DNA of 64,000 bases from Enterococcus rotai (GTDB taxonomy: Bacteria > Bacillota > Bacilli > Lactobacillales > Enterococcaceae): assembly GCF_001465345.1 (NCBI RefSeq), contig NZ_CP013655.1, positions 973,791-1,037,790 on the forward strand. Reading direction: 5' to 3'. The notes below the pieces were generated by a model. That model ran no database searches. It saw only the letters and a list, made by a program, of their open reading frames with translations, and was not told the origin of the DNA. Position numbers and translations under genes: made by a program. Of the stretch, positions 34,682 to 46,170 are shown one piece after another. How positions within the stretch are numbered: the first letter of the stretch is position 1; the number at the start of each line of letters is the position of its first letter.

Positions 34682-34710
34682 ACTTTAGCATTATAAAAAC
34701 AACTAGTCAA
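34682..34710 (-). promoter_or_regulatory. Promoter of adcB
   Basis: On the minus strand TTGACT, 17-bp spacer, TAAAGT. The Zur box follows about 15 bases downstream of the -10. The untranslated leader is about 135 bases. Confidence 0.65.
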
Positions 34711-34978
34711 GAGAATTATTCAACCAAGCAACTTTTAACGATTATTTTGTTCAGCTTTTGAAAGAAAAGATACTCGTAAACAATACATTGATCCTATTAA
34801 GTTCACTAAGCCTATTGAATTCAAAATAGTAATAGTCTTACACGAAGTTTTAAATACTTATAAAAAGAGTGATTTTCCTCTCTCTTTCATTAAAACCCCA
34901 GATAAAAATAGTCTTTATTAACAAAAGAACACAAAAAAGTTGTATGATTATACTATCTTAAACTCAGGAGGTACTTTT
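34711..34978. other. Gap between the adcB promoter and the RpiR gene
   Basis: AT-rich, no gene. It should contain the promoter of the RpiR regulator; no strong element is visible. Confidence 0.4.
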
Positions 34979-35701
34979 GTGGATCTAGAAATTATTACTA
35001 AGGGAAAACAACTTTCTGAAAATGAAAAGCAAATCCTTTCTTATTTGATTACAAATATCCAGTTGCTAGATGGTGTATCTCTACGAGTAATCGCTACAAA
35101 CACCTATACATCGCCTGCAACTATTGTTCGTTTGGCTCAAAAATTAGAATTTTCAGGCTATACTGAGCTTTTTTATTATTTAAAAAATAGCCAACCTAAT
35201 AACCATATGACCTCAAAAGCTACGATTGATTATCACATTGATACACAGAAAATTGAAACCTCAATTAAAGAGATGAAAACGATTTACGTGAAAAATAAAG
35301 ATAAATTCATCACGATTTATGCAACTGGTTTTTCTAGTATCATAGCTGAATACCTCTATAAAAAATTATTAGTCAATGGGATTAAGACCTTATTTGTCAG
35401 CGCTTCAGATTCTTCTGGAATCATCAATAATAATATTGATAACATAAGTATGTTAATAACTATTTCTAAATCAGGTGAGACCCAAAAAGTTATTGAGAAG
35501 ATGACTCATTCAAAAGAAAATAACATTCCAATTATTTTGTTTACTGGAAATGGACAACACCGCGCAAATACCCTTGCATCACTTGTTTTTGAAGTAGAGG
35601 ATGAACGACCACTAGATAGTCAAAATACCCACTATAATAGTTTTTTTGGGAAATTACTATTACTATTGGAATATATCGTAGAAGAATTTGTCCAAGATTA
35701 A
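34979..35701 (+). CDS. RpiR-family regulator of the alpha-glucoside/gluconate operon
   Basis: 240 aa. The N-terminal HTH_6 domain (NEKQILSYLITNIQLLDGVS, IATNTYTSPATIVRLAQKLE) is followed by a SIS phosphosugar-binding domain (FITIYATGFSSIIAEYLYKK, MLITISKSGETQKVI). GTG 34979 follows CAGGAGGTAC and is chosen over ATG 34940. It converges with the gluconate kinase gene, with a shared terminator. Its target is probably the triple palindrome before glvC. Ligand likely a sugar phosphate made by the pathway. Confidence 0.85.
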   Translation: MDLEIITKGKQLSENEKQILSYLITNIQLLDGVSLRVIATNTYTSPATIVRLAQKLEFSGYTELFYYLKNSQPNNHMTSKATIDYHIDTQKIETSIKEMKTIYVKNKDKFITIYATGFSSIIAEYLYKKLLVNGIKTLFVSASDSSGIINNNIDNISMLITISKSGETQKVIEKMTHSKENNIPIILFTGNGQHRANTLASLVFEVEDERPLDSQNTHYNSFFGKLLLLLEYIVEEFVQD

Positions 35702-35737
35702 GCCGTTTTGTTTTTTAGTTTATTACACCTCAAATAA

Positions 35738-35772
35738 TGCCGATAAAAATAGTTTCCCCATTTTTATCGGCA
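35738..35772. terminator. Bidirectional terminator between rpiR and gntK
   Basis: TGCCGATAAAAAT pairs perfectly with ATTTTTATCGGCA around AGTTTCCCC. Confidence 0.85.
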
Positions 35773-35792
35773 AATTAGTAGTTTGAAATTGA

Positions 35793-37181
35793 CTAGTCGA
35801 AGTAATGTTCAAACAACCTGTTATACTCTGATTGCTGTTTTTTATCACTATTAATTTCTGTAATAGAGGCTTTCCGTTCCTGCTCCGATCCATAAATTAA
35901 ATAATATAAACCAAAAATTGGTTCATTTAATGATGATAACCAGCACTTAGCGTCAATTATATTGGCTGTCATTTCACATAAGATATCCGTTTTAAAAAAG
36001 CCGCCACTCAACGAAAGCTCACCTACTTCCCCAACCATTTCTTTTAAAATTTTCAGGTTCATCAATACGCCTTCTACAACTGCTCTAGAAACGTCTGCCT
36101 GAGTATGAGTAATTGAAAAATCTTTAAAAATCGCCCGCTTATTTGATGCCCAAAAAGGAGCTCGTTCTCCATTTATATAAGGAAAAAAACGTAAGCCTTT
36201 AGCACCAATAGGGGAAGTCTGTAGTTTAGTAGTTAAGTTTTCATAGAAGGCTTTTGAATCATCTGTCAGAGTTTTACTTGCCCACTCCAATACGCATCCA
36301 CCATTATTTGAGGGTGCACCAATCACATAGTAATTCTCATTTAGGTAATAACAAAAATTTTGCTTGTTTACATCAAAAAGCTTTTCACTAGTGATTTTCC
36401 GAACGGCGGCACTAGTACCGATTGTTAAACTATTTGGTATCCCAGTCGCCATATAGCCCGCATAAGCCGCTAAACAACCATCACTTGCGCCAATAACTAC
36501 CTCAGTCTCTTCCGATAGTTTGAGATTTTCTGCAACATCTTTTAAGATTGGTAAAGAAGTCGTTGTATCAGCCAATCCGCCCAATTGATTTTCATGAACG
36601 CCCAAGTAATTTAAAATTTCTTTGTCCCAGTTTAATTCACTCAAATTTAATAACCCTGTGGCGGATGCTGTTGCATAATCAATCAAGTAATTTCCTGTAA
36701 AAATCTGCATAACTAGCTCCTTCAATCCATACCACTTCGTCGTACTTGAGTACAAGCCTTGTTGTCGAAAATGAAGTAATTTCGCAAACGGTGACATAAA
36801 ATGAATCGGTGTTCCCGTTTTTAAATAGAACTTCTGAGCTAGCGTACTTGTTTTAAATGCTTCAATTGTTGGTTCAGCCTGTGAATCAGACCAAATAAAT
36901 ATTTTCTCATGAAGCGTTAGCTGATCCGTTACTGGCATTAAGCTATGCATAGCAACGCTAAAACTAATTTTTCGTATCTGCTGCAAAAACTTTGGAGAAA
37001 TTTCTTTGATGGCTAGATAAATTATATTGATAATTTCACCTGAGCGCTGGTAGTTTGAGCCATCGCTGTCGTTGTATGTTTTAATCCCATAAGCCTTTTG
37101 ATACAGCAATTTATGCTGTTTAATAATCCCTATTTTAATTGCAGTTGTACCGATATCAATAGCTAACAAACCATCGTTCAT
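35793..37181 (-). CDS. gntK: FGGY-family kinase, probable gluconokinase
   Basis: 462 aa. Would phosphorylate gluconate to 6-phosphogluconate. FGGY features: the N-terminal phosphate loop LLAIDIGTTAIKIGI, the substrate-side SFSVAMHSLMPV (GntK has MHSL where xylulokinase has MHG), IGASDGCLAAYAGYM, TIGTSAAVR and a C-terminal LSLSGGFFKTDILCE. Start ATG 37181, 2 bases after the dehydrogenase stop region, so tightly coupled. The next gene in the pathway (6-phosphogluconate dehydrogenase) is directly upstream, which supports gluconate over xylulose or glycerol. Confidence 0.82.
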   Translation of the reverse strand: MNDGLLAIDIGTTAIKIGIIKQHKLLYQKAYGIKTYNDSDGSNYQRSGEIINIIYLAIKEISPKFLQQIRKISFSVAMHSLMPVTDQLTLHEKIFIWSDSQAEPTIEAFKTSTLAQKFYLKTGTPIHFMSPFAKLLHFRQQGLYSSTTKWYGLKELVMQIFTGNYLIDYATASATGLLNLSELNWDKEILNYLGVHENQLGGLADTTTSLPILKDVAENLKLSEETEVVIGASDGCLAAYAGYMATGIPNSLTIGTSAAVRKITSEKLFDVNKQNFCYYLNENYYVIGAPSNNGGCVLEWASKTLTDDSKAFYENLTTKLQTSPIGAKGLRFFPYINGERAPFWASNKRAIFKDFSITHTQADVSRAVVEGVLMNLKILKEMVGEVGELSLSGGFFKTDILCEMTANIIDAKCWLSSLNEPIFGLYYLIYGSEQERKASITEINSDKKQQSEYNRLFEHYFD

Positions 37182-37183
37182 CC

Positions 37184-38086
37184 TTACTCTTCCTTCACAA
37201 ATGCATGACCACCAAACTGATTTCTCAATAAAGCAATCACTTTTTCATTTATTTTCTCATTGTCACTTGATGAATAGCGTGTCATTAACGATTGCGTAAT
37301 GACTGGGATTGCTAAATTTAAGCGTAGGGCTTCTTCCACCGTCCATTTTCCTTCACCAGAAGATGGAATGACTCCTGCAATCGCTGAAAAGTCAGCCGTT
37401 TCCTTAAATAGATTTTCGGTCAATTCCATCAGCCAAGAACGAATGACTGAACCATGATTAAACACTTTGGCTACTTCTCCTAATTGGTAGTCATAAGGGC
37501 TGTGATATAACACGTTAAATCCTTCACCGATCGACTGCATGATGCCATATTCGATGCCATTATGCACCATTTTTAAGTAATGACCACTACCAGCTGAGCC
37601 ACAATAGAGGTAGCCATTCTCTACACATAAATCAGCAAATAAACCCTCAAGCTCTTTAAAGATCAACTCTTCTCCGCCAACCATCATACAAGCGCCATTT
37701 CGTGCACCTTCCATTCCTCCTGAAGTACCCACATCTAAAAAATGAATCCCTTGTGTCTGACAATAATCAAAATTCAGCTTGCTGTCTAGGTACTTTGAAT
37801 TCCCTGCGTCTATGATAATATCGCCCATTACCAATTTCTCACAGCATGCCTTGATCATGTTATTCGTCGTTTCACCAGCTGGCAACATAATCCAAACAAT
37901 TCTGCGACTCTTTTTTTCTGAAAATAATGCATCTACATTTGAATAAAATGCCCCATGCTGCTTCTCAAATTCTGATTTCACTTTCTGGTTTAGATCCATA
38001 CCAGAAAGCTGATACCCTTCTTTTTGGCTCAAATTTTCAGCAATACCTAACCCCATTTTACCTAAACCAATTAATGCTACATCCAT
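37184..38086 (-). CDS. gnd: 6-phosphogluconate dehydrogenase, decarboxylating, short NAD type
   Basis: 300 aa. Converts 6-phosphogluconate to ribulose 5-phosphate, CO2 and reduced cofactor. Rossmann fold with GLGKMGLGIAENL; Asp (GMDLNQK) after the second strand suggests NAD. Substrate motifs: DAGNSKYLDS, LDVGTSGGMEGARNG, and KMVHNGIEYGIMQSIGEGF with the catalytic Lys. About 300 residues is the length of the GntZ/YqeC-like class, against 470 for the Gnd of the main pentose path. Its partners are the kinase downstream and the glucosidase upstream. Confidence 0.88.
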   Translation of the reverse strand: MDVALIGLGKMGLGIAENLSQKEGYQLSGMDLNQKVKSEFEKQHGAFYSNVDALFSEKKSRRIVWIMLPAGETTNNMIKACCEKLVMGDIIIDAGNSKYLDSKLNFDYCQTQGIHFLDVGTSGGMEGARNGACMMVGGEELIFKELEGLFADLCVENGYLYCGSAGSGHYLKMVHNGIEYGIMQSIGEGFNVLYHSPYDYQLGEVAKVFNHGSVIRSWLMELTENLFKETADFSAIAGVIPSSGEGKWTVEEALRLNLAIPVITQSLMTRYSSSDNEKINEKVIALLRNQFGGHAFVKEE

Positions 38087-38150
38087 ACGAAATCCTCCTC
38101 ATTTTAAAAGGGTACCTCAGGAAAACCAGAAGTACCCTTCGCTTTAAAAT

Positions 38151-41104
<2,954 letters not shown>

Positions 41105-41143
41105 TTTGTAATCTCCTTTTTTTAATTTTGTAACCCTATTATA

Positions 41144-41215
41144 TGAAACCTCTTTCAAAAGATATATAGTATGCGCTTACTTATAAACGTATTTCAAAAG
41201 TTGAAACATATTTCA
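41144..41215. promoter_or_regulatory. Three operator-like palindromes upstream of glvC
   Basis: TGAAACCTCTTTCA (41144-41157), ATAAACGTATTTCA (41183-41196) and TGAAACATATTTCA (41202-41215) share the form TGAAAnnnnTTTCA. The first overlaps the region just after a TTGAAA...TATAAT promoter on the minus strand. They fit binding by the RpiR-type regulator of the island; the middle one also resembles a CcpA cre site. Confidence 0.6.
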
Positions 41216-41352
41216 TGAAGCATAGTCGGTTTTTAATTATGTAAAATAAAAAACTTGTGGAAATTTCCACAAGCTTTTAGGACGCTATTTTTTCAGAAGT
41301 ATAGAATTTAAATACCTCTGCATAATTCATTTCAATAGTATACTAGTACACT

Positions 41353-42048
41353 TTAGGCTATATCTGAACTCATATGAAAGCATCTCCATTGTGAATCCTC
41401 CTTCCGAACCAGACGAATTTGTCGATCGGCATACGATTTGATATCTTCATGGTCGTGAGTGATCATCAAAATCGCTTTGCCATGATCATGCGCATTATGC
41501 CGTAATAGGCGATAAAACTCATTTCTAGACGTTTCATCCATCCCAGTTGTTGGTTCATCTAAAATAAATAAATCCGGGTCAGTCGCGAAAATACGAGCCA
41601 AACTAATGCGTTGTTTCTGCCCACCTGAAAGTTCACCGATTCGTTTATGCCGCATCTCCCACATACCAACTGCTTTCAAGGCTTTTTCTACATGTTGATG
41701 ATCTCTTTTCGTAAGAGGTTTAAACCAGCGATTACGGGGAAAACGTCCTGAACGAACCAATTCGATCACCGTACTTGGGAATCCCGCATTAAATGAGGCT
41801 ACTTGTTGGGGAATATAGCCGATGCTCAATTTTTCGCCTGCTTTGTTTTCCTTGGCAATCGTAATTGCACCTTTGGTTGGTTTTAATAAGCCCAGCGTAC
41901 TTTTGATCAATGTTGATTTTGCTGCCCCATTTTCACCAGTGAGAATCACAAATTCACCTGGATCAACATAATAGGAAACATCTTCTAAGACTGGCTCATC
42001 ATCATAATAAAATGTGAGGTCTTTGACTTCTAGATAATGCATGTCCAT
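41353..42048 (-). CDS. adcC: Zinc ABC transporter ATP-binding protein
   Basis: 231 aa. Energises zinc import with AdcB. Walker [13 protein letters not shown] (Ala where Gly is usual before Lys), Q-loop IPQQ, signature [14 protein letters not shown], Walker [13 protein letters not shown] and switch His in MITHDHED. The last three residues, DIA, are coded by island DNA. Before insertion the gene would have ended ...CFHMSS with a TGA overlapping adcB. It follows adcA in one operon. Confidence 0.93.
   Translation of the reverse strand: MDMHYLEVKDLTFYYDDEPVLEDVSYYVDPGEFVILTGENGAAKSTLIKSTLGLLKPTKGAITIAKENKAGEKLSIGYIPQQVASFNAGFPSTVIELVRSGRFPRNRWFKPLTKRDHQHVEKALKAVGMWEMRHKRIGELSGGQKQRISLARIFATDPDLFILDEPTTGMDETSRNEFYRLLRHNAHDHGKAILMITHDHEDIKSYADRQIRLVRKEDSQWRCFHMSSDIA
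41365..41388. repeat. 24-bp direct repeat, right end of the adc island
   Basis: Identical to 34514-34537. It encodes the final WRCFHMSS of AdcC. In the uninterrupted operon this was also the start of adcB. Confidence 0.85.
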
Positions 42049-42122
42049 TCTCCTTCTTTTGACTACTACACAATTGAAAGCGGGAATAACAGCATCATGC
42101 TTATTATCCCGCCTTTATTTGT

Positions 42123-43091
42123 TTACTTAATACTTTTCTTTAAAGCTTCTAGATTAGCTTTCATTACAGAGATATAATCTTCACCTTTATCTTGTTCTTT
42201 TTGAGTGATACTTTCTAGCGGGTTAAGAACGGCTAGTTCCACATCCGTTTCACGAGCTAATGTTTCAGCGACTTTTGATGATGCCGATGTTTCAAAATAA
42301 ATCACTGATACGTTGTGCTCTTTGATATATTTTTTCAACTCTGCTAAACGGCTTGGTGAAGGTTCTTGATCTGGAGAGATTCCAGCAATTGATTCTTGTG
42401 TCAAACCATATTGTTTTGCTAAATAGCCAAATGCAGCATGTTGCGTTACAAATGTTTTGTTTTTAGCGTCTTTAAAAGCTTCTTGGTATTCAGTATCTAG
42501 GGCTTTTAATTTTTCAATATAAGCTGCAGCATTTTTCTCAAATATTGCTTTTTGTTCTGGGTATTTTTTCACTAACGCATCACGAATTGCTTCAACCTCT
42601 TTTTGTGCTAAGACTGGATCTAACCAAACGTGTGGGTCTAACTCATGATCGTGATCATGTTCCTCGTGATCTGCTTCTTCTTCATCATGATCGTGGTCAT
42701 GAGCGGCACCTGCCATTAAATCGATTGAACCAGCCGCTTCAACAACACCGACTTTTTTCTCATCAACGTTTTCCAAAACATCCTTGACCCAAGTTTCTAA
42801 TTCATGGCTGTTATAGACAAACACATCCGCATCTGTGATCTTTGCAATATCTTTGGCACTTGGTTCATAGTCATGGGGCTCAGTTCCAGCTGGGATCAAT
42901 AATTGAACATCGCCTGCATCTCCCACTACATTTTTCGCAAAATCGTACATTGGGTAAAATGTGGTCACAACTCTTATTGTATCACTTTTTCCAGACTCTT
43001 CTTGTTTATTTGTTTGACCGCAGGCTGTTAATGTAAAAATTACCGCCATTAATAACAATCCTACCAGATATTTCCAGCTATTTTTTCTCAT
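42123..43091 (-). CDS. adcA: Zinc-binding lipoprotein of the Adc importer
   Basis: 322 aa. Cluster A-1/ZnuA-type metal receptor. Lipobox LTAC with the lipidated Cys at residue 24. Zinc ligands lie in GTEPHDYEPS, in ELDPHVWLDP, in THHAAFGYL-like VTQHAAFGYL and at the C-terminal Asp region. A His/Asp/Glu-rich loop (HDHDHDEEEADHEEHDHDHE) near residue 135 is typical of zinc over manganese receptors. It lacks the ZinT/YodA domain that longer streptococcal AdcA proteins carry. First gene of adcA-adcC, under a Zur-type operator. Confidence 0.94.
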   Translation of the reverse strand: MRKNSWKYLVGLLLMAVIFTLTACGQTNKQEESGKSDTIRVVTTFYPMYDFAKNVVGDAGDVQLLIPAGTEPHDYEPSAKDIAKITDADVFVYNSHELETWVKDVLENVDEKKVGVVEAAGSIDLMAGAAHDHDHDEEEADHEEHDHDHELDPHVWLDPVLAQKEVEAIRDALVKKYPEQKAIFEKNAAAYIEKLKALDTEYQEAFKDAKNKTFVTQHAAFGYLAKQYGLTQESIAGISPDQEPSPSRLAELKKYIKEHNVSVIYFETSASSKVAETLARETDVELAVLNPLESITQKEQDKGEDYISVMKANLEALKKSIK

Positions 43092-43103
43092 CTATCTTTC
43101 CCC

Positions 43104-43143
43104 ATTACGATTTGTCTTATTCAAATCGTAATATTTACGATTT
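43104..43143. promoter_or_regulatory. Zur operator region upstream of adcA
   Basis: AATCGTAATATTTACGATT (43124-43142) is a Zur box. ATTACGATTTG (43104-43114) and CAAATCGTAAT (43122-43132) form a second, overlapping inverted repeat. The double arrangement may allow two repressor dimers. The region lies between the promoter and the adcA start. Confidence 0.8.
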
Positions 43144-43156
43144 ATTAGCAAGAACT

Positions 43157-43185
43157 AATTTACCAGATGAAAAAGAGAACGTCAA
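43157..43185 (-). promoter_or_regulatory. Promoter of adcA-adcC
   Basis: On the minus strand TTGACG, 17-bp spacer, TAAATT, directly followed by the Zur box. Confidence 0.7.
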
Positions 43186-43318
43186 GAGAAAACCGAAAAA
43201 TAATTTATTCCTATATAAGAAACGGTCAAGTTTAGATAATCATATCGTTGAAATAATTTTATTTCTTCTTAAAAAAGTTATAACTATGTTATACTTCGAT
43301 TGAAATGGAGTGATGGTT

Positions 43319-43576
43319 ATGCACAAAATCAAAGTTAGAAAAATCGGGAATTCTCTTGGGATTATTTTGCCAAAAGATAGTGGGATCATTGAAGGCGAAT
43401 CGTTAGTTTATCAAAAAATTGGGAATATTATCCAATTAGATCTATCTGAGGCGCAAAAAGAGTATGACCGATGTTTAATTGAAGAAGGCTTTGCAGACTT
43501 TGAAAAAGGCAATATTGTGACAGAAGCTAAAATTATGGAAGAATTCCAACATTATGGTTGGGGAGATCAATCATGA
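43319..43576 (+). CDS. AbrB/MazE-type antitoxin
   Basis: 85 aa. The N-terminal SpoVT-AbrB swapped-hairpin domain (HKIKVRKIGNSLGIILPKDS) binds DNA; the C-terminal part (LIEEGFADFEKGNI) is acidic and helical and should bind the toxin. ATG 43319 lies 8 bases after GGAG. It overlaps the toxin gene by 4 bases, the usual coupling of type II toxin-antitoxin pairs. Confidence 0.82.
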   Translation: MHKIKVRKIGNSLGIILPKDSGIIEGESLVYQKIGNIIQLDLSEAQKEYDRCLIEEGFADFEKGNIVTEAKIMEEFQHYGWGDQS

Positions 43577-43890
43577 CAGCTTTTTCTGCTGAGTATACTG
43601 AGAGCTTTCGTTTAAGCCTTAGAAAACATATTCAGGAGTGGTCAGAAGAATATTTTTTTACTGATGAAAAGATCACAACTTTTGTTCAATCTATTTACAA
43701 GTCCATTGAGCTAACAAAAATAGTTCCCGAAATGCATGAAGAAATCTCAGCTATTTACAATTTTAATAGTCCAACCTATAGAATTTTAATTGGAAAAAAC
43801 TATGCGATTTTTTATCGTATCGATCATTCTACTAAAAAAATTATGATAGGAAACATGTACCACCAACGACAGCTACATGTTTCCTTTTAA
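43573..43890 (+). CDS. RelE/ParE-superfamily toxin
   Basis: 105 aa. Ends with the RelE-fold strands YRILIGKNYAIFYRID and KKIMIGNMYHQRQLH, with Arg and His at the positions used for catalysis or contact. Its start overlaps the stop of the AbrB-type antitoxin; GGGGAGA serves as binding site. The pairing of a ParE/RelE-like toxin with an AbrB-fold antitoxin is less common than with Phd, RelB or ParD. The pair sits between ispE and adcA. Confidence 0.78.
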   Translation: MTAFSAEYTESFRLSLRKHIQEWSEEYFFTDEKITTFVQSIYKSIELTKIVPEMHEEISAIYNFNSPTYRILIGKNYAIFYRIDHSTKKIMIGNMYHQRQLHVSF

Positions 43891-43906
43891 ATCACTTATA
43901 GTAACT

Positions 43907-43934
43907 AAAAAACCACTCGATTGAGTGGTTTTTT
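43907..43934. terminator. Bidirectional terminator, toxin gene/ispE
   Basis: AAAAAACCACTC pairs with GAGTGGTTTTTT around GATT. It serves both converging genes. Confidence 0.9.
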
Positions 43935-43959
43935 AAGTTATATTCAAATTTTAACATTT

Positions 43960-44811
43960 TCATTTTAACGTTCTTACAATATATACTTCATCACAAAAGC
44001 CTTTTAAGCCATTATAAATCCGTTGGGCTCGGGTTTTCTTCTCACATAACGCAAAAACCGTTGGCCCACTACCGCTCATAAGCGCTGCATCTGCACCATA
44101 CTTCATCATTCGATCTTTGATTTGTTGGACTACTGGATGGCGTTTGATCGTCACACTTTCTAACGCATTCCCAATTTTTTCTGTCATCAATAAATAATCA
44201 TCCGCTTCAATCGCTTGTTTCAACCCACGAATATCAGGATGTTGAATACTATTAAATGATAGACTGCCAAAAATCGAACTCGTTGAAACGCTCATTTTAG
44301 GCTTCACCAAAACGACCCAACACTGAGGCATCGAAGGTAAGAAGTCGATCTTTTCTCCACGTCCTGTGACAAACGCTGTCCCTCCGTGAATGCAATATGG
44401 AACGTCAGAGCCAATCTTACTGCCTAATTCTGCAAGTTCTGCTAGAGATAACCCTAAGTTCCATAAACGATTCAAGCCTCGTAAGGCAGCGGCACAGTCA
44501 CTACTACCGCCAGCTAGTCCTGCTGCAACAGGGATTCTTTTTTCTATGTATATTTTGACTCCTTGAGTAAGTTGAAAAGTATCTTTAAGCAATTCTGCCG
44601 CTTGATACACATGATTCCTTCTATCTACTGGTAAAAAGGAGCTATCTGTTTCGATTACTATTTCATTTTTCGGCAACAACTCAAATGTCAGCCGATCAGC
44701 TAAGTCTACACTAGCCATGATCATCTCTAATTCATGATAACCATCTTGTCTTTTATAGAGAGCATCCAACCCCAAGTTGATTTTTGCGGGCGCTTTTTCT
44801 ATGATTTCCAT
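43960..44811 (-). CDS. ispE: 4-diphosphocytidyl-2-C-methyl-D-erythritol kinase
   Basis: 283 aa. GHMP kinase of the MEP isoprenoid path. N-terminal APAKINLGLDALYKRQDGYH with the catalytic Lys/His/Asp region, ATP loop PVAAGLAGGSSDCAAALR and the C-terminal MSGSGPTVFALC. ATG 44811 follows ATAGGTG. ispD and ispF are present at 52-53 kb. In enterococci, which make isoprenoids mainly through mevalonate, the ispE-like gene is kept in the veg-ispE-purR string. With ispD and ispF also present in this genome a MEP role is plausible but must be checked by looking for dxs, dxr, ispG and ispH. Confidence 0.9.
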   Translation of the reverse strand: MEIIEKAPAKINLGLDALYKRQDGYHELEMIMASVDLADRLTFELLPKNEIVIETDSSFLPVDRRNHVYQAAELLKDTFQLTQGVKIYIEKRIPVAAGLAGGSSDCAAALRGLNRLWNLGLSLAELAELGSKIGSDVPYCIHGGTAFVTGRGEKIDFLPSMPQCWVVLVKPKMSVSTSSIFGSLSFNSIQHPDIRGLKQAIEADDYLLMTEKIGNALESVTIKRHPVVQQIKDRMMKYGADAALMSGSGPTVFALCEKKTRAQRIYNGLKGFCDEVYIVRTLK

Positions 44812-44994
44812 TTTTTTCACCTATCTAATCTCTTACCTAACCATCTTCACAACCTTTTAAATTCTAACATATGTTGTTAGAGAAGTATATATTTGTATAA
44901 AAATTGATATGGTTTTCAAATAGTGCGTAAAAAAAACATGTATCCCTCTATTAGCTTGGAATACACACTTTTTGATTATTTCTTATTTTTGCGA

Positions 44995-45576
44995 TCAAAC
45001 AATCTCGCTTCTATTCTTGATGATTTTATTAACGATCCCATAATCTAGTGCTTCTTCAGCACTCAACCAATAGTCTCTAGCTGTATCATTCTTGACTTGT
45101 TCAATATCTTTGCCAGTTTCTTTAGCAATCAACTGGTTAATTTTTTCTCTTGTGCGGATGATTTCTTTCGCGGTGATCTCCATGTCGCTGGATTGACCTT
45201 GAGTGCCACCAGAGGGTTCGTGGATCATAAACCGTGTATTTGGCAAACAATAGCGGCGTTCTTTTTCACTAGATAAGTAAATAAGTGCCCCTGCACTGAC
45301 AACCCAACCTGACCCAATGATATTCACTTTAGGTTTGATAAAGTTGATCATATCAAAAATTAAGTAACCTGAATCTACATGACCACCATTACTGCTAATA
45401 AACAAATTGATTGGCTCATCATTGATTGATTCTAATAACAGTAGCTGTGTACAAATTTCTTTTGCCATTTGCTCATTGATTTCACCTGAAATAATGATCG
45501 TCCTAGTTCCTATCATTTTCTCAGCCAGTAAATCCGGTTGTTTTTGTTCTTCTTTGACCTTTTCTTGTTCACTCAT
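44995..45576 (-). CDS. ClpP-family serine protease paralogue
   Basis: 193 aa, with the ClpP fold. The triad is visible: Ser94 in GWVVSAGALIYL, His119 in FMIHEPSGG and Asp168 in ARDYWLSAEEA. The usual nucleophile context SMGA is SAGA here, and the N-terminus is longer and hydrophilic (EQEKVKEEQKQPD) instead of the axial-loop sequence of housekeeping ClpP. It is therefore a second, divergent ClpP. It stands alone between veg and ispE. Its Clp ATPase partner is not encoded nearby. Confidence 0.82.
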   Translation of the reverse strand: MSEQEKVKEEQKQPDLLAEKMIGTRTIIISGEINEQMAKEICTQLLLLESINDEPINLFISSNGGHVDSGYLIFDMINFIKPKVNIIGSGWVVSAGALIYLSSEKERRYCLPNTRFMIHEPSGGTQGQSSDMEITAKEIIRTREKINQLIAKETGKDIEQVKNDTARDYWLSAEEALDYGIVNKIIKNRSEIV

Positions 45577-45734
45577 TACATATCCTCCTTTTTGAATCTA
45601 CTGAAAGTCTAGCATAGCTTTTTTGAAAAATCACGGAATAGTTTTACTTGCCTACCGTGTGCTACCGACAAAATCAGAGTATCGTTTAAAGCCCGCAATG
45701 ATAGTAAATTATCCTGATTTAAGTAGAAACAGTC

Positions 45735-45778
45735 AAAAAAGCAGAGCTAAAGCGGAAACGCTTTAGCTCTGCTTTTAA
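45735..45778. terminator. Terminator of veg
   Basis: GCAGAGCTAAAGCG pairs perfectly with CGCTTTAGCTCTGC around GAAA. A-run and T-run flank it. Confidence 0.92.
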
Positions 45779-45791
45779 AATCGACTCATTG

Positions 45792-46037
45792 TTAAACTGC
45801 TTCACCGACAAATTCAATCTCTACTGTGCGTGTTAGCACATCAGAATAACTATAAGAAACTCGTTCAAATGAGTTTTCATCTGGATCTAAATCTACGACG
45901 AAGACAGATGGATACGTTTCTGTCAAAATACCGTTACGTTCTGTTTGGCGCTTTCTGCCGGTCTGAGCAACTAATGTGATTTTGCTGCCGATACGACATT
46001 CTAGATCTTTTTTAATGGAAGCTAAAGTTGTTGGCAT
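45792..46037 (-). CDS. veg: Veg family protein
   Basis: 81 aa. The core PTTLASIKKDLECRIGSKIT, TLVAQTGRKRQTERNGILTE and YPSVFVVDLD defines the Veg family. In B. subtilis veg lies upstream of ispE and affects biofilm formation. ATG 46037 follows TGAGGTG; the longer frame has no binding site. Confidence 0.92.
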   Translation of the reverse strand: MPTTLASIKKDLECRIGSKITLVAQTGRKRQTERNGILTETYPSVFVVDLDPDENSFERVSYSYSDVLTRTVEIEFVGEAV

Positions 46038-46170
46038 TGCATTCACCTCATTTTCCATTGTACCACAGAACGATAAAAATATCAAGTTTACCATAGCAGA
46101 AAATGAAATGCAACTAATTATAATTTATAAATGGATAATTATTTAATGTGAAAAATAACAACTTTCTCAT

